Assembly: GCA_041228335.1 (NCBI GenBank)
Contig: CP166130.1
Location: forward strand, 1,326,638-1,390,637
Source: Alphaproteobacteria bacterium LSUCC0684
GTDB lineage: Bacteria; Pseudomonadota; Alphaproteobacteria; Puniceispirillales; UBA1172
Direction: 5' to 3'
DNA length: 64,000 nucleotides
Below are positions 36,064 to 47,884 of the stretch, in pieces. The notes beneath the pieces were generated by a model that was given only the letters and a program-made list of their open reading frames with translations, made no database searches and was not told the origin of the DNA. How positions within the stretch are numbered: position 1 is the first letter of the stretch; each line of letters opens with the position of its first letter. The translations under genes were made by a program, and so were the position numbers.

Positions 36064-37574
36064 TATTTACCCCCTGGGAGGAGAGAGGCATCAGCGTGGA
36101 GATTGACCTGGTCAATCACGGCCAGAATGGATGGCTGCATCAGATCGAGAAGTGAGCCCGGAAATACGCCATACCACAAGACAAGAACAGCCAGCGGAAG
36201 GAAGATGATGATTTCACGTCTTTCAAGAGGGCTCATGCTGATAACCTCTTCTTTTTCGGCGCGGCCAAACACCACCCGGCGGTAAAGCCAGAGCATATAG
36301 GTTGCACCAAGAACAAGGCCTGTTGCCGTCAGGAATGCGAGGAAACTGCTTGTCTGCCAGGCCCCGACCAGAACCAGAAACTCACCGATGAAGCCGCTTG
36401 TGCCGGGAAGGCCGACCGAGGCAAGCATCATCAGCATGAAAAACACGGCATATCGGGGCATGCTGTCGGCAACCCCGCCATAGGCATCTATCTCTCGTGT
36501 ATGCAGGCGGTCATAGACAACTCCAACCGCAAAGAAAAGCGCCGCGGAGACAAGGCCATGGCTGATCATCTGGAACATGGCGCCAGCCACGCCTTGCTCG
36601 GTCATGGTGAAAATCCCGACGGTGACAAAACCCATATGCGCCACGGAGGAATAGGCGATCATCTTCTTCATATCGCTCTGGGCCAGGGCCACCAGAGACG
36701 TGTAAATCACCGCAACCACGGAGAGCGCAAAGATCATCGGGGCAAAATAGAGCGATGCATCCGGGAACATCGGCAGAGAGAAACGCAGAAACCCATACCC
36801 CCCCATCTTCAGCAGAATACCGGCAAGTATCATCGATCCTGCGGTCGGTGCCTCGACATGGGCATCAGGCAGCCAGGTATGGACCGGCCACATCGGCACT
36901 TTGACGGCAAATGAAGCAAAGAACGCCAGAAACAGCCAGAACTGCACATCTGGATCAAAGGCGAATTTCTGCAGGGCCGGAATATCCGTCGTGCCAGCCT
37001 GATCTGCCATGAAAAGGATGGCAACGAGCATCAGCACCGACCCGGCCAGCGTATAGAGGAAGAACTTGAACGAGGCGTAAACCCGCCGCTTGCCGCCCCA
37101 GATCCCGATGATCAGGAACATCGGGATCAGCACCGCTTCAAAGAAGAGGTAGAACATCACCACATCAAGGGCGCAGAAAGTCCCGATCATGAGCGTTTCC
37201 AGCGCCAGAAAGCCGATCATGTATTCGCGCACCCGATGGGTGATTGCCTTGAAGGATGCGAGAATGGCAAGCGGCGTCAGAAACGTTGTCAGCACGACAA
37301 AGGGCATGGATATCCCATCAACCCCCATATGATAGCTGATCCCGTCCTCAAGAAGCCACTCACCGCGGTCTTCCAGCTGGTAGCCGACAATTGACGGGTC
37401 AAACTGCATGAGCGCGAACAGGGACACAAGGAAGGTGAAGCCCGAAACCCACAGCGCAACATTCCGGGAGTTCCGCATGACGGTTTCATCATCCCCCCGG
37501 GTGAGCAGCAGGAATACCACGCCAAAAAGAGGCAGGAAGGTCAGAACCGTAAGAATTGGCCAGCTCGTATCCAT
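36063..37574 (-). CDS. nuoM: NADH-quinone oxidoreductase subunit M
   Basis: The 503-residue antiporter-like subunit forms part of the proton channels of complex I. Diagnostic blocks are LFFEAVLIPMFLIIGIWGG with the conserved Glu, PMWPVHTWLPDAHVEAPTAGS and MKKMIAYSSVAHMGFV. The ATG at 37574 with GGGGGCTGAG upstream is chosen over one eight codons earlier that lies within nuoL. Confidence 0.96.
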   Translation of the reverse strand: MDTSWPILTVLTFLPLFGVVFLLLTRGDDETVMRNSRNVALWVSGFTFLVSLFALMQFDPSIVGYQLEDRGEWLLEDGISYHMGVDGISMPFVVLTTFLTPLAILASFKAITHRVREYMIGFLALETLMIGTFCALDVVMFYLFFEAVLIPMFLIIGIWGGKRRVYASFKFFLYTLAGSVLMLVAILFMADQAGTTDIPALQKFAFDPDVQFWLFLAFFASFAVKVPMWPVHTWLPDAHVEAPTAGSMILAGILLKMGGYGFLRFSLPMFPDASLYFAPMIFALSVVAVIYTSLVALAQSDMKKMIAYSSVAHMGFVTVGIFTMTEQGVAGAMFQMISHGLVSAALFFAVGVVYDRLHTREIDAYGGVADSMPRYAVFFMLMMLASVGLPGTSGFIGEFLVLVGAWQTSSFLAFLTATGLVLGATYMLWLYRRVVFGRAEKEEVISMSPLERREIIIFLPLAVLVLWYGVFPGSLLDLMQPSILAVIDQVNLHADASLLPGGK

Positions 37575-37575
37575 C

Positions 37576-39507
37576 TCAGCCCCCAAATGCTCGCGCATAC
37601 CAGAGGATCAGGGCAACAACCCCGATCAGCATCGCGAATGCGTAATGAAAAACGTACCCTGTCTGGAAACGGCTGGTTACCGCCGAAAGCCGGGCCACCA
37701 TCCCGCTAACACCATCGGGACCAAAGGCGTCGATGGTCCGCAGATCGCCGCGCATCCAGAGGAAGCGACCAAACCGCACCGCCGGCCGGACAAAAAGAGC
37801 ATCATAAATCTCATCAACATACCATTTATGGAAGAAAAGCTGATGGAGGGGCCGGAACAGTTCAGCCATGCGTGCAGGCAAGGACGGCATGGCGATATAC
37901 ATCACAAAGGCAAGAGCGACACCGCCAATACCGACAATAAGCGGCATCAGCTTGATGATCGACGGGACGTGATGCGCCGCTTCCATAGCCTGATGTTCAG
38001 CCAGAATGAAAATGGAATTGCCCCAGAATTCCTTCCAGTGATGCCCGACAAACAGATCATAGAAAAGGAAGCCGGAGAAAATAGCACCGATCGCCAGAAC
38101 AAATAGCGGCAGCGTCATCACCGCCGGGCTTTCATGCACATGGCTCATCACTTCTGCCGATGCCCGCGGCTTGCCGTGGAAGGTCATGAACAGAAGACGC
38201 CATGAATAGAAAGCCGTCAGAAACGCCGCCAGGATACCCAGAATATAGGCAAACTGGCCGGTCGATGCATGCTGGCCCCAGGCCGCCTCAAGGATCATGT
38301 CCTTGGAATAGTAGCCGGCAAAGAACGGGAATCCGGCCAGAGCAAGTGATCCAATCCACATCATCACATAGGTGACGGGTATTTTCCGCCAGACCCCGCC
38401 CATCCGGCGCATGTCCTGTTCATCGGACAGCGCGTGAATGACCGATCCCGCCCCGAGAAACAAAAGCGCCTTGAAAAACGCATGTGTTGTCAGGTGGAAC
38501 ATGGCCGCAGGATAGGCCGAAACACCGGCGGCAAAAAACATGTATCCAAGCTGGGAGCAGGTCGAATAGGCGATAACCCGCTTGATATCGAACTGGGTGA
38601 AGCCGATGGTAGCAGCAAAGATTGCCGTGAGCGCCCCCACCACGGTGATGAAATCCAGCGTGAACGGGGCATATTCAAGCATTGGCGACAGGCGGCAGAC
38701 CATAAAGACGCCCGCGGTCACCATCGTTGCTGCGTGAATGAGCGCCGAGACAGGTGTCGGGCCTTCCATCGCGTCGGGAAGCCAGGTATGAAGCCCGAGC
38801 TGGGCAGATTTCCCCATGGCTCCGATAAAGAGCAGCATCCCGACGACTTCAAGCGCGGGCAACTCCCAGAAAAGGAACGGCATGGTCACATTGGCAAGTG
38901 CAGGAGCAAAGCCAAAAATCACATCCAGCTCTACCGAGCCTGCCAGGGCATAGACCCCGAAAATACCAAGCGCAAAGCCAAAATCTCCAACCCTGTTGAC
39001 GACAAAAGCCTTCATCGCCGCCTCATGCGCGGAGGGCCGATGATACCAGAAACCGATCAGCAGATAGGAGGCAACCCCCACCCCTTCCCAGCCAAAGAAC
39101 ATCTGGACAAGGTTGTCCGCCGTCACCAGCATCAGCATGGCAAAGGTAAAGAGGCTGAGATAGGCCATGAAACGCGGCTTGGCGTTGTCGTGCGACATAT
39201 AGCCAACCGAATAAATATGAACCATGGTCGAGACGGTGGTAACAACAATTACCATCACGGCCGTCAGCGCATCGTAGCGCAGGGCCCAATCAACATGAAA
39301 TCCGCCTGAGGACATCCAGTTTGCCAAGACGACGGTGCTGTCCGTGCCGGATGATATATGGCCCAGAAAGGCAATCCATCCCAATATCATCGACGCAAGC
39401 ATCGCCGTGATCGTCACGGCATATCCGCCCGTATCGTTTTTAAGAAGCGAAAAAATACCCGCACCGATGGCACCGAGCAGCGGCAGAAAGACAATCGCCG
39501 TAATCAT
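37576..39507 (-). CDS. nuoL: NADH-quinone oxidoreductase subunit L
   Basis: The 643-residue protein is the distal antiporter-like subunit, with a long lateral helix expected near the C-terminus. It contains FFGWEGVGVASYLLIGFWY, QLGLHTWLPDAMEGPTPVSA, HAATMVTAGVFM and IKRVIAYSTCSQLGYMFFA. Length is usual for the family. It lies six bases after nuoK. Confidence 0.97.
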   Translation of the reverse strand: MITAIVFLPLLGAIGAGIFSLLKNDTGGYAVTITAMLASMILGWIAFLGHISSGTDSTVVLANWMSSGGFHVDWALRYDALTAVMVIVVTTVSTMVHIYSVGYMSHDNAKPRFMAYLSLFTFAMLMLVTADNLVQMFFGWEGVGVASYLLIGFWYHRPSAHEAAMKAFVVNRVGDFGFALGIFGVYALAGSVELDVIFGFAPALANVTMPFLFWELPALEVVGMLLFIGAMGKSAQLGLHTWLPDAMEGPTPVSALIHAATMVTAGVFMVCRLSPMLEYAPFTLDFITVVGALTAIFAATIGFTQFDIKRVIAYSTCSQLGYMFFAAGVSAYPAAMFHLTTHAFFKALLFLGAGSVIHALSDEQDMRRMGGVWRKIPVTYVMMWIGSLALAGFPFFAGYYSKDMILEAAWGQHASTGQFAYILGILAAFLTAFYSWRLLFMTFHGKPRASAEVMSHVHESPAVMTLPLFVLAIGAIFSGFLFYDLFVGHHWKEFWGNSIFILAEHQAMEAAHHVPSIIKLMPLIVGIGGVALAFVMYIAMPSLPARMAELFRPLHQLFFHKWYVDEIYDALFVRPAVRFGRFLWMRGDLRTIDAFGPDGVSGMVARLSAVTSRFQTGYVFHYAFAMLIGVVALILWYARAFGG

Positions 39508-39513
39508 GATCGC

Positions 39514-39825
39514 CTATCCCTTCATCATATTGATATCTTCCACCGCGATGCTGCCGCGGTTCCGGAAGTACACAACAAGAATGGCCAGACCGATGGCAGC
39601 TTCGGCGGCGGCAACCGTCAGGATCAGCATAGCGAAGATCTGGCCTGTCAGGTCACCGTTATGGGTGGAAAACGCCACCAGATTGATATTGACGGCAAGG
39701 AGCATGAGCTCAACGCACATCAGAATGGTGATGACGTTCTTGCGATTGAGAAAAATCCCAACCGCGCCCAGCGTAAACAGAATAGCAGCCACGGTCAGAT
39801 AGTGGAAAAGCGTAATCGTACCCAT
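39514..39825 (-). CDS. nuoK: NADH-quinone oxidoreductase subunit K
   Basis: This 103-residue subunit has three helices with two conserved membrane Glu ([13 protein letters not shown] and [13 protein letters not shown]), which lie on the proton path. Its start overlaps the nuoJ stop. Confidence 0.96.
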   Translation of the reverse strand: MGTITLFHYLTVAAILFTLGAVGIFLNRKNVITILMCVELMLLAVNINLVAFSTHNGDLTGQIFAMLILTVAAAEAAIGLAILVVYFRNRGSIAVEDINMMKG

Positions 39826-40463
39826 CAGCGAAGCACCTTCTGGTCAGCGTTGACTTCTGCGGCAATTTCCTGCGGCGCAACATGGCTTTCAACGGAGACA
39901 ATCTCCACCGTCTCCTCCCGGCGGCGGGCATTCTGCCGGGCAATGGACTGCCGCTTGACACCTTCACGATGACGCATGGTCAGGGTAATGGCCCCGATCA
40001 TGGCCACAAGAAGGATGATCCCGGCGAGCTGGAACAGGAAAATATAATCGGTATAGAGCACATCACCGATCTGGGCTGTATTGCTGCGCGAAGACACACT
40101 GTCCGCAACCATGATCGCCGTTTCCGGAACCGCAAAAATGAGCACAAGTTCAATCAGCAGGATCAATCCGATAATTATACCGAGCGGCAGGTGACGCCGG
40201 AACCCTTCTCGCATGTCGGCGAAATTGATATCAAGCATCATCACCACGAAAAGGAAAAGCACCGCCACCGCACCGACATAGACAACCACCAGCAGCATGG
40301 CGAGGAATTCCGCCCCCATCAGGATGAACAATCCGGCCGCGTTAAAGAACGAAAGGATCAGAAACAGTACCGCGTGAACCGGGTTTCGTGCCGTGATGAC
40401 CATGAAACCGGATGCAACGGTCATGGCGGCAAAAAGATAGAAGAACAAGCTTGTAATCATCAT
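39825..40463 (-). CDS. nuoJ: NADH-quinone oxidoreductase subunit J
   Basis: The 212-residue subunit has five helices, including [22 protein letters not shown] and the pi-bulge-type helix [19 protein letters not shown]. The C-terminal soluble tail of about 40 residues is rich in Arg and Gln, then acidic. The ATG at 40463 (doubled ATG with GGGGTGGA upstream) is preferred over a start within nuoI. Confidence 0.95.
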   Translation of the reverse strand: MMITSLFFYLFAAMTVASGFMVITARNPVHAVLFLILSFFNAAGLFILMGAEFLAMLLVVVYVGAVAVLFLFVVMMLDINFADMREGFRRHLPLGIIIGLILLIELVLIFAVPETAIMVADSVSSRSNTAQIGDVLYTDYIFLFQLAGIILLVAMIGAITLTMRHREGVKRQSIARQNARRREETVEIVSVESHVAPQEIAAEVNADQKVLR

Positions 40464-40471
40464 TCCACCCC

Positions 40472-40960
40472 TTACCGATACCTGGCGTCTGCAGCTAGAT
40501 TGCGGGCAATCTCGACTTCCCAACGGTCACCATTGGCAAGAAGCTTTTCCTTGTCGTAGTAAAGCTCTTCCCTTGTTTCGGTGGCGAATTCAAAATTCGG
40601 GCCCTCGACAATGGCATCAACAGGGCAGGCTTCCTGGCAGAACCCGCAATAGATGCATTTGGTCATGTCGATATCGTATCGGGTTGTCCGGCGGCTGCCA
40701 TCTTCTCTTGGCTCCGCTTCGATCGTAATGGCCTGGGCGGGACAGATCGCCTCACATAATTTGCAGGCGATGCAGCGTTCCTCCCCATTGGGATAGCGCC
40801 TGAGAGCATGTTCACCACGGAATCGCGGCGACAGACTTCCCTTTTCATAGGGATAGTTGATCGTCACCTTGGGCTTGAAGAAATATTTGAGCGTAAGCGC
40901 AAGCCCCTTCACGATTTCCAGAAGCAGAAAAGATCGGGCGGCATTGATAAGAGCGTGCAT
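40472..40960 (-). CDS. nuoI: NADH-quinone oxidoreductase subunit I
   Basis: The 162-residue subunit carries the two [4Fe-4S] clusters N6a and N6b: [12 protein letters not shown] and [12 protein letters not shown] each with a full set of four Cys. The amphipathic N-terminal helix [20 protein letters not shown] anchors it to the membrane arm. The ATG at 40960 has GGGAG upstream and lies just after nuoH. Confidence 0.97.
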   Translation of the reverse strand: MHALINAARSFLLLEIVKGLALTLKYFFKPKVTINYPYEKGSLSPRFRGEHALRRYPNGEERCIACKLCEAICPAQAITIEAEPREDGSRRTTRYDIDMTKCIYCGFCQEACPVDAIVEGPNFEFATETREELYYDKEKLLANGDRWEVEIARNLAADARYR

Positions 40961-40970
40961 GATCTTCTCC

Positions 40971-41999
40971 CTAAACCGATGCCGGCAGCATATCAAAGGC
41001 CAGCATGAAACCGCCGCAGATGGCCACGAAAAGCAGGGTGAAGGGCAGAAACACTTTCCAGCCCAGTCGCATCAGCTGATCATAGCGATAGCGCGGCGTG
41101 GTTGCCCGCACCCATAAAAAGACAAACAGAACGAGCGCAACCTTGAGCGCAAACCATATCGGCCCGGGTATCCAGTTCAACGGGGCAATATCCAAAGGCG
41201 GCAGCCAGCCACCGAGGAAAAGCGTCGTCGTCATTCCCGACATCAGGATCATATTGGCGTATTCACCAAGGAAGAACAACGCAAACGACATCGATGAGTA
41301 TTCGACGAAATATCCCGCCACCAGTTCGGACTCGCCTTCGGGCAGGTCAAATGGTGCGCGGTTGGTTTCCGCCAGCGTCGAGATGAAAAAGATCACGAAC
41401 ATCGGGAAAAGCGGGATGAAGAACCAGAGATCACGCTGGGCTTCGACGATATCCGTAAGGTTAAGTGACCCGGAGGCCATGATCACGGTGATGATCACCA
41501 GCCCGAGAGAAACCTCATAAGAAATCATCTGTGCCGCTGACCGCATGGCCCCGAGGAAGGGATATTTTGAATTGCTCGACCACCCTGCCATGATCACGCC
41601 ATATACGCCAAGCGATGATATCGCAAAAAGGTAGAGAATGCCGACATTGACATCGGCAATCACGAGCCCTTCACCAAAGGGGATCACGGCCCAGGCAACC
41701 AGCGACAGGATAAAGGTGAGCATCGGGGCTGCCACAAAGACAACCTTGGACGCGCCGGAAGGCAGGATCGTCTCTTTGGAAAGAAGCTTGAGCGCATCGG
41801 CAAAGGGCTGGAGCAGACCAAAAGGCCCGACCACGTTCGGCCCCTTGCGCAACTGCATCAGCCCGATGACACGGCGCTCGGCCAGGGTCAGGTAGGCAAC
41901 CGCAATCAGCAGCGGCACAATCACGGCAAAGATCTGCGCCACCGTATAAAGCAGCTCAAGCGTCATCGGCGCGGTCAGGATGGAAAGGATCATGTCCAT
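40971..41999 (-). CDS. nuoH: NADH-quinone oxidoreductase subunit H
   Basis: This 342-residue membrane subunit forms much of the quinone pocket. Eight helices and the conserved loops [40 protein letters not shown] and the terminal [13 protein letters not shown] are present. Its start overlaps the nuoG stop by one base. Confidence 0.97.
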   Translation of the reverse strand: MDMILSILTAPMTLELLYTVAQIFAVIVPLLIAVAYLTLAERRVIGLMQLRKGPNVVGPFGLLQPFADALKLLSKETILPSGASKVVFVAAPMLTFILSLVAWAVIPFGEGLVIADVNVGILYLFAISSLGVYGVIMAGWSSNSKYPFLGAMRSAAQMISYEVSLGLVIITVIMASGSLNLTDIVEAQRDLWFFIPLFPMFVIFFISTLAETNRAPFDLPEGESELVAGYFVEYSSMSFALFFLGEYANMILMSGMTTTLFLGGWLPPLDIAPLNWIPGPIWFALKVALVLFVFLWVRATTPRYRYDQLMRLGWKVFLPFTLLFVAICGGFMLAFDMLPASV

Positions 42000-44074
42000 T
42001 ATTCGGCCGCTCCCTTCATCTCGCCTTCAAACGCGTCGATACACGCGGCCATGGTCACCGAATTGCGGCTGATCGGGCAGGTCATGTAGAAACTTGTCCC
42101 CGTCCCGGCGCCAAGCGCATAGCCGAGAGGTGATGTGGAAATACTGGCCGAAGAATTGACCCCCTTGAACCGTGATACAACGAGCACATCGCGTTCACGG
42201 AGAACCGGACAGGCAGCCTCCATCCGGGCGCGAAGATTTTCCAGCGTGTCAAAGGGCAGGGTTTTGCCCAGCACAGCCGAAAGCGCTCGGATGATCGACC
42301 AGTCCTGGCGCGCATCCCCTGGCGGGAAGGTGGCACGCGGCGCAAACTGAACCCGGCCTTCGGTATTCACAAACGTGGCGTCTTTCTCGCACCATGCCGC
42401 GCCGGGCAGGACAACATCCGCGACCCGCGCCCCGGCATCGCCATGACTTCCCTGATAGATCACGAATGTTCTGGATGAAATGCCGGTGAGATCGAGCTCA
42501 TCCGCACCGAGCAGATAGAGCACATCAAGATCACCGGATTTCGCCGCCTTGAGAATGGCTTGCGTGTCCTTGCCGCCTTTTGACGGAACAAATCCGATAT
42601 CGAGGCCGCCGACACGCGCCGCCGCCGTATGCAGGATATTAAACCCGTTCCAATCATCTTTCACTACGCCAGCAGCTTTGGCAAGACGGCTCAAGGCGCC
42701 GAGAATGGCCTTGCTGTCTTTTCGCGTCAACGCCCCCTGACCGATGATGATCATGGGCTTTCGAGCTTTTTTCATCTTGTTGAAAACAGGGCTTTTTCCG
42801 TCAGCGAGATCCTTGAGGATACTTGCATCTTCACCAAGTTCACGGACCGGGTAGGTGAGATCAACCGGGGCACCGAGACGGGCAATCTCAAGCCCGTCGT
42901 GAAGCCAGCGCCGCCGCAGTCTTGCGTTGATCACCGCCGCCTCGTGACGTGGATTTGTGCCCACCAGCAACACGAAATCCGTCTCTTCCATGCCGTTGAA
43001 GCCGGAATTGAAGATATAGGAAGATCTGTTGCTTGCATCGAGCAGGCTGCCATCCTGGCGGCAATCCATATTCGGGCTGCCCAGCGCCTCCAGCAGCGTT
43101 TTCAGCGCATACATGGATTCAGTATCGCACTGGTCACCGGCAAGCGCTGCAATCTTCTCAGGCGAGGCCTTTTTTATTCTGGTGCGGATTTTGGCGAACA
43201 CATCTTCCCAACTGGCTTCGGCAAGGCGGCCGTTGGCCCCGCGCATGAAAGGGCGATCAAGTCGCTGACGCTGAAGGCCATCATGCGCATGGCGGGTCTT
43301 GTCGGAAATCCATTCTTCGTTGATATCATCATTGACCCGGGGCAGAACCCGCATCACCTGATTGCCGCGGGTATCTACCCGGATCGAGCTGCCGACGGCA
43401 TCCATCACATCGACGGTTTCCGTATGGCTCAGCTCCCACGGGCGGGCGTTGAATGCGTAAGGCCGGCTCGTCAGCGCGCCAACGGGGCAGAGATCAACAA
43501 CATTTCCTGAAAGCTCCGAGGCCAGTGATTTTTCAAGATAGGTGGTGATTTCCATGGCTTCACCACGGCCAATCGCGCCAAGATCGTTGACCCCGGCCAC
43601 TTCGGTGGAAAACCGGACGCAGCGCGTGCAGTGAATACAGCGGGTCATGATGGTCGAAATCAGCGGGCCCATATGCTTGTTTTCAACCGCCCGTTTGGGT
43701 TCAAGATACCGGCTTCTGTCGCCGCCATACCCCATGGCCTGATCCTGCAGGTCGCACTCTCCACCCTGATCACAGATCGGGCAATCGAGCGGGTGGTTGA
43801 TCAGCATGAATTCCATCACGCCTTCGCGGGCCTTGCGCACCATCTCGCTGTCTGTCTTGATGACCATGCCATTGCCAGCCGGCATGGCGCAGGACGCAAC
43901 GGGCTTTGGCGCGCGTTCCATTTCAACAAGACACATCCGGCAGTTGCCGGCAATCGACAGGCGCTCATGATAACAGAAGCGCGGAATTTCCTTGCCGGCA
44001 GCTTCACAGGCCTGCAGCACCGTGGCGCCGTCTTCGACCTCGACTTCTATGCCATCAACCGTGACCGTGATCAT
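41999..44074 (-). CDS. nuoG: NADH-quinone oxidoreductase subunit G
   Basis: The 691-residue subunit holds clusters N1b, N4 and N5. The N-terminal [2Fe-2S] Cys ([15 protein letters not shown]), the HxxxCxxC region ([18 protein letters not shown]) and [10 protein letters not shown] with [10 protein letters not shown] are intact. The following molybdopterin-oxidoreductase-like domain lacks a cofactor role. The extra N7 cluster Cys of E. coli-type NuoG was not seen. It lies nine bases after nuoF. Confidence 0.96.
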   Translation of the reverse strand: MITVTVDGIEVEVEDGATVLQACEAAGKEIPRFCYHERLSIAGNCRMCLVEMERAPKPVASCAMPAGNGMVIKTDSEMVRKAREGVMEFMLINHPLDCPICDQGGECDLQDQAMGYGGDRSRYLEPKRAVENKHMGPLISTIMTRCIHCTRCVRFSTEVAGVNDLGAIGRGEAMEITTYLEKSLASELSGNVVDLCPVGALTSRPYAFNARPWELSHTETVDVMDAVGSSIRVDTRGNQVMRVLPRVNDDINEEWISDKTRHAHDGLQRQRLDRPFMRGANGRLAEASWEDVFAKIRTRIKKASPEKIAALAGDQCDTESMYALKTLLEALGSPNMDCRQDGSLLDASNRSSYIFNSGFNGMEETDFVLLVGTNPRHEAAVINARLRRRWLHDGLEIARLGAPVDLTYPVRELGEDASILKDLADGKSPVFNKMKKARKPMIIIGQGALTRKDSKAILGALSRLAKAAGVVKDDWNGFNILHTAAARVGGLDIGFVPSKGGKDTQAILKAAKSGDLDVLYLLGADELDLTGISSRTFVIYQGSHGDAGARVADVVLPGAAWCEKDATFVNTEGRVQFAPRATFPPGDARQDWSIIRALSAVLGKTLPFDTLENLRARMEAACPVLRERDVLVVSRFKGVNSSASISTSPLGYALGAGTGTSFYMTCPISRNSVTMAACIDAFEGEMKGAAE

Positions 44075-44083
44075 CCTTGCCCC

Positions 44084-45367
44084 CTATTCCGCCACCGCTG
44101 CGGATTTGCGCGCGGCGATGCGATTCTCGATCTCACCCCGGAAATGCTTGATCAACCCCTGAATGGGCCAGGCGGCAGCATCACCAAGGGCGCAGATCGT
44201 GTGTCCTTCAACCTGACGTGTCACGTTTTCAAGCACATCGATTTCATCGACCTCGGCCTCACCGCGGACCAGCCTGTCCATCATGCGATACATCCATCCG
44301 GTGCCTTCACGGCATGGCGTGCACTGGCCGCAGGATTCATGTTTGTAGAAATAGGAAATCCGGGCGATGGCCTGAATGATATCTGTTGACTTATCCATCA
44401 CGATCACCCCGGCCGTGCCCAGTCCGGTGCCTGCCGCCCGCAAACTGTCAAAATCCATCAGCATGTTATCACAGACCGATTTCGGCATGAGGGGTGTTGA
44501 TGATCCGCCGGGGATGATTGCCAGCAGGTTATCCCAGCCCCCGCGGACGCCGCCGGCGTGTTTTTCGATCAGCTCCTTGAGCGGAATGCCCATCTCTTCC
44601 TCGACATTGCAGGGATTGTTGACATGGCCGGAAATGCAGAAAAGCTTGCTGCCGGTATTGTTTTCACGGCCAAGACCGGCAAACCAGTCCGCCCCGCGGC
44701 GCAGGATCGTCGGTACGACGGCAATGGTTTCCACATTGTTCACCGTGGTCGGGCAACCATAAAGACCTACACCTGCCGGAAATGGCGGCTTCAGGCGTGG
44801 CTGGCCTTTCTTGCCTTCGAGGGATTCGATCAGCGCTGTTTCCTCACCGCAGATATAGGCCCCTGCCCCGCGATGAAGATAAAGGTCAAAATCCCAGCCT
44901 GATTTGGCGGCATTCTTGCCAAGAAGCCCCGCATCATAGGCTTCGTCGATGGCTTTCTGCAGGGCAATGGCTTCGTTCACAAATTCGCCCCGGATATAGA
45001 TATAGGCGGCGTTGGCGCGCATGGCAAAACCCGCAAGCAGGCAACCTTCAACCAGTTTATGTGGTTCATGGCGGATGATATCACGGTCCTTGCAGGTTCC
45101 GGGCTCACTCTCATCGGCATTGACGACGAGATAATGGGGCCGGTCCTTGACTTCTTTTGGCATGAACGACCATTTCAGCCCTGTCGGGAAACCGGCACCG
45201 CCGCGCCCCCGCAACCCCGATGCCTTGACAATGTCGATGAGAGCATCCGGGCCTTTCTTCATCAGTTGCGCGGTACGGCTCCAGTCACCACGGTTGCGCG
45301 CCGCCTCAAGACTTGCCGATTCCCAGCCATAGATATTGGTGAAAATCCGGTTTTCATCGGCCAGCAT
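44084..45367 (-). CDS. nuoF: NADH-quinone oxidoreductase subunit F
   Basis: The 427-residue NADH- and FMN-binding subunit receives hydride from NADH. The glycine-rich [16 protein letters not shown] (FMN/NADH), the [15 protein letters not shown] block and the N3 cluster motif [11 protein letters not shown] with a fourth Cys in [13 protein letters not shown] are present. It is one base after the nuoE stop. Confidence 0.97.
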   Translation of the reverse strand: MLADENRIFTNIYGWESASLEAARNRGDWSRTAQLMKKGPDALIDIVKASGLRGRGGAGFPTGLKWSFMPKEVKDRPHYLVVNADESEPGTCKDRDIIRHEPHKLVEGCLLAGFAMRANAAYIYIRGEFVNEAIALQKAIDEAYDAGLLGKNAAKSGWDFDLYLHRGAGAYICGEETALIESLEGKKGQPRLKPPFPAGVGLYGCPTTVNNVETIAVVPTILRRGADWFAGLGRENNTGSKLFCISGHVNNPCNVEEEMGIPLKELIEKHAGGVRGGWDNLLAIIPGGSSTPLMPKSVCDNMLMDFDSLRAAGTGLGTAGVIVMDKSTDIIQAIARISYFYKHESCGQCTPCREGTGWMYRMMDRLVRGEAEVDEIDVLENVTRQVEGHTICALGDAAAWPIQGLIKHFRGEIENRIAARKSAAVAE

Positions 45368-45368
45368 G

Positions 45369-46025
45369 TCAGCCTCCTTTACGGGCGGATTTGACCGCTT
45401 TTCTTGTTTTGCCCGAAATTGGCGTTACAGAAGAAAGTGAAGTTGGCCCGGGCGCCGGCTGTGAACCCTGTCTGCCCTTGATGGATCCAGCGGGCGGAAC
45501 ATCATCCTGCTTGAGCCGGTCCAGCAGTACCGCCATGCCCTCGTAATCCAGGTCTTCATAATAATCATCGTTGATCTGAACCATGGGCGCGTTGACGCAA
45601 GCCCCGAGGCATTCAACCTCAAGAAGGGTGAATTTACCATCAGGGCTCGTCTCGCCGTTGCTGATCCCGACCTTGTCCTTGATACAGCGCATCACGTCAT
45701 CGCTGCCGCGCAGCCAGCAGGGCGTTGTGCCGCAAGCCTGAATAAAATATTTGCCCACCGGACGAAGATTGAACATCGTGTAGAAAGTCGCCACTTCAAG
45801 AACGCGAATTTCCGCCATATCGAGAATATTGGCGATTTCCTCAATGGCTTTCATCGGCACCCAGTTGTCATGCTGGCGCTGGGCAAGATCAAGCAGGGGC
45901 AGCACCGCGCTGGCTTTGCGATCCTTGGGATATTTCGCCAGAATAGTCTTGATCCTGGCCTTGTTTTCGGCCGTGAAAGCGAATTTTTCCGGCTGATCTT
46001 CGGCGATGCGGCTTGAAATGCTCAT
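45369..46025 (-). CDS. nuoE: NADH-quinone oxidoreductase subunit E with basic C-terminal tail
   Basis: The 218-residue thioredoxin-like subunit holds the N1a [2Fe-2S] cluster: [12 protein letters not shown] and [11 protein letters not shown] give the four Cys. The ATG at 46025 overlaps the nuoD stop (ATGA), and a longer frame inside nuoD is discarded. After about residue 175 a low-complexity tail rich in Ser, Pro, Gly and then Lys/Arg extends past the core; similar tails occur in other alphaproteobacterial NuoE and their role is unknown. Confidence 0.95.
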   Translation of the reverse strand: MSISSRIAEDQPEKFAFTAENKARIKTILAKYPKDRKASAVLPLLDLAQRQHDNWVPMKAIEEIANILDMAEIRVLEVATFYTMFNLRPVGKYFIQACGTTPCWLRGSDDVMRCIKDKVGISNGETSPDGKFTLLEVECLGACVNAPMVQINDDYYEDLDYEGMAVLLDRLKQDDVPPAGSIKGRQGSQPAPGPTSLSSVTPISGKTRKAVKSARKGG

Positions 46026-47200
46026 CGGTCGATTTCTCCAAAAACAACATCGAGCGACCCGAGAATGGCGACGCTGTCTGCCAACATATGCCCGCGCGAC
46101 AACTGATCCATCGACGACATGAAGGCAAAACCCGGCGCCCTGATCTTGCATCGATACGGCTTGTTTGTCCCATCCGATACGATATAGACGCCAAATTCAC
46201 CTTTCGGGGCTTCAACCGCGGTATAGGTTTCACCTGCCGGAACGTGGAAACCTTCGGTATAAAGTTTGAAATGATGGATCAGGGCTTCCATCGATGTTTT
46301 CATCTCATCACGCCGAGGTGGCGTCACCTTGTGATCTTCGGCCAGCACAGGACCGTTGGGCATGTTTTCAATCGCCTGCCTGATAATACGCAAGGATTGC
46401 CGCATCTCTTCTATCCGGACAAGGTACCTCGCGTAACAGTCCCCTGTCTTGCCGGTTGGAATATCGAATTCCATCTCATCATAGACATCATAGGGCTGGG
46501 TTTTGCGCAAATCCCACGGCAGGCCCGAGGCCCGGATGCAGGGGCCTGAAAACCCGAGATCAAGAGCTTCATCAAGGGTGACAACCCCGATATCCACTGT
46601 CCGTTGTTTGAAGATCCGGTTATCGGTCAGCAGGGTTTCCATATCATCGATAAAGGAAGGGAAACGGCCAGCCCAGTCCAGAATATCATCAACCAGACCA
46701 TCAGGCAGGTCCTGATGCACCCCGCCGGGCCGGAAATAGGCGGCATGAAGCCGGGCACCGGAAGCCCGCTCGTAAAATCCCATCAGCTCTTCGCGTTCTT
46801 CAAATCCCCAGAGCAGCGGCGTCATCGCCCCGACATCGATCGCAAATGTCGTGAGGTTCAGCAGGTGATTGAGGATGCGGCCAATCTCGCAATAGAGAAC
46901 GCGGATAAACTGCGCCCGCCGCGGCACCTCGATCTGCATCAGCTTTTCTACCGCCAGCGCGAAAGCGTGCTCCTGATTCATCGGCGAGACATAATCAAGC
47001 CGGTCAAAATACGGCAGAGCCTGCAGATAGGTTTTGTGTTCGATCAGTTTTTCCGTGCCGCGATGCAAAAGACCGATATGCGGGTCTGCCCGTTCGATCA
47101 CCTCACCATCCATTTCCAGAACAAGGCGCAACACGCCGTGGGCGGCGGGATGCTGGGGGCCGAAATTCATCGTAAGAGGTTTGATCTGTGCTTCAGCCAT
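46022..47200 (-). CDS. nuoD: NADH-quinone oxidoreductase subunit D
   Basis: This 392-residue 49-kDa-type subunit lines the quinone site beside Nuo[21 protein letters not shown] and [14 protein letters not shown] near the N-terminus and the terminal VFGEIDR are diagnostic; the His/Tyr quinone-site region lies in the first part. It is not fused to nuoC, unlike in E. coli. It lies three bases after nuoC. Confidence 0.97.
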   Translation of the reverse strand: MAEAQIKPLTMNFGPQHPAAHGVLRLVLEMDGEVIERADPHIGLLHRGTEKLIEHKTYLQALPYFDRLDYVSPMNQEHAFALAVEKLMQIEVPRRAQFIRVLYCEIGRILNHLLNLTTFAIDVGAMTPLLWGFEEREELMGFYERASGARLHAAYFRPGGVHQDLPDGLVDDILDWAGRFPSFIDDMETLLTDNRIFKQRTVDIGVVTLDEALDLGFSGPCIRASGLPWDLRKTQPYDVYDEMEFDIPTGKTGDCYARYLVRIEEMRQSLRIIRQAIENMPNGPVLAEDHKVTPPRRDEMKTSMEALIHHFKLYTEGFHVPAGETYTAVEAPKGEFGVYIVSDGTNKPYRCKIRAPGFAFMSSMDQLSRGHMLADSVAILGSLDVVFGEIDR

Positions 47201-47203
47201 CCC

Positions 47204-47866
47204 TTATTCCTTTCCTTCGCCCTGATCTGTATCCGGACGAGGATCATCCTGGCGCATGGCGGTCTGCATGCCTTCCCACGGGCTCATGAAATCAAAATCG
47301 CGGAATTCCTGTGTCAGGCTGACCGGCTCATAGACAACTCTTTTCTCGCTGTCGTCGTAGCGTGTCTCCACGGTTCCGGTGAGCGGAAAATCCTTTCTGA
47401 GCGGGTGACCTTCAAACCCGTAATCCGTCAGCAGACGCCGAAGATCGCCATGACCCCGGAAGAAAATGCCGAACATGTCCCAGACTTCACGTTCCGCCCA
47501 TATTGCGGAGGAAAAGATATGGCTGACCGAAGGCACAATCTCGCCATCCGCCACCGATGCGACCAGACGCAGGCGCTGATTGAGGCGAACGCTGAGAAGC
47601 TGATAGACCAGCTCAAATCTTTTGGAGCGTGAGGGATAATCAACGGCTGTCAGATCAGAAAGCTGGGTGAAACCACCGCCGCTATCATCCTTTAGTTTAA
47701 GCAGAATTCCGGGAATTTCATCAACCGGGATCTCGAAGGTCAATTCCCCCCTGAAGACACGGGCGCTGAGCGTTCGGCCGGCGAGAACAGACTCAACCTG
47801 AAGCTGGAGGTTTTCCAGCGCCTCATTCTGTTTTGCAAGTGCCCCGCCCATGGAGGATTTCGACAT
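47204..47866 (-). CDS. nuoC: NADH-quinone oxidoreductase subunit C
   Basis: The 220-residue 30-kDa-type subunit has the diagnostic stretch ERE-VWDMFGIFFRGHGDLRRLL followed by DYGFEGHPLRKDFPLTG. A longer-than-usual N-terminus of about 30 residues precedes the fold. It lies between nuoB (18 bases upstream) and nuoD. Confidence 0.96.
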   Translation of the reverse strand: MSKSSMGGALAKQNEALENLQLQVESVLAGRTLSARVFRGELTFEIPVDEIPGILLKLKDDSGGGFTQLSDLTAVDYPSRSKRFELVYQLLSVRLNQRLRLVASVADGEIVPSVSHIFSSAIWAEREVWDMFGIFFRGHGDLRRLLTDYGFEGHPLRKDFPLTGTVETRYDDSEKRVVYEPVSLTQEFRDFDFMSPWEGMQTAMRQDDPRPDTDQGEGKE

Positions 47867-47884
47867 CTTAACTTCCTATAGAGA

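Noticed and set aside
46604-47632. Plus-strand ORF (342 codons) opposite nuoD and nuoC
   Set aside because: Both nuo genes are unmistakable; the antisense frame lacks motifs and a ribosome site was not evident.
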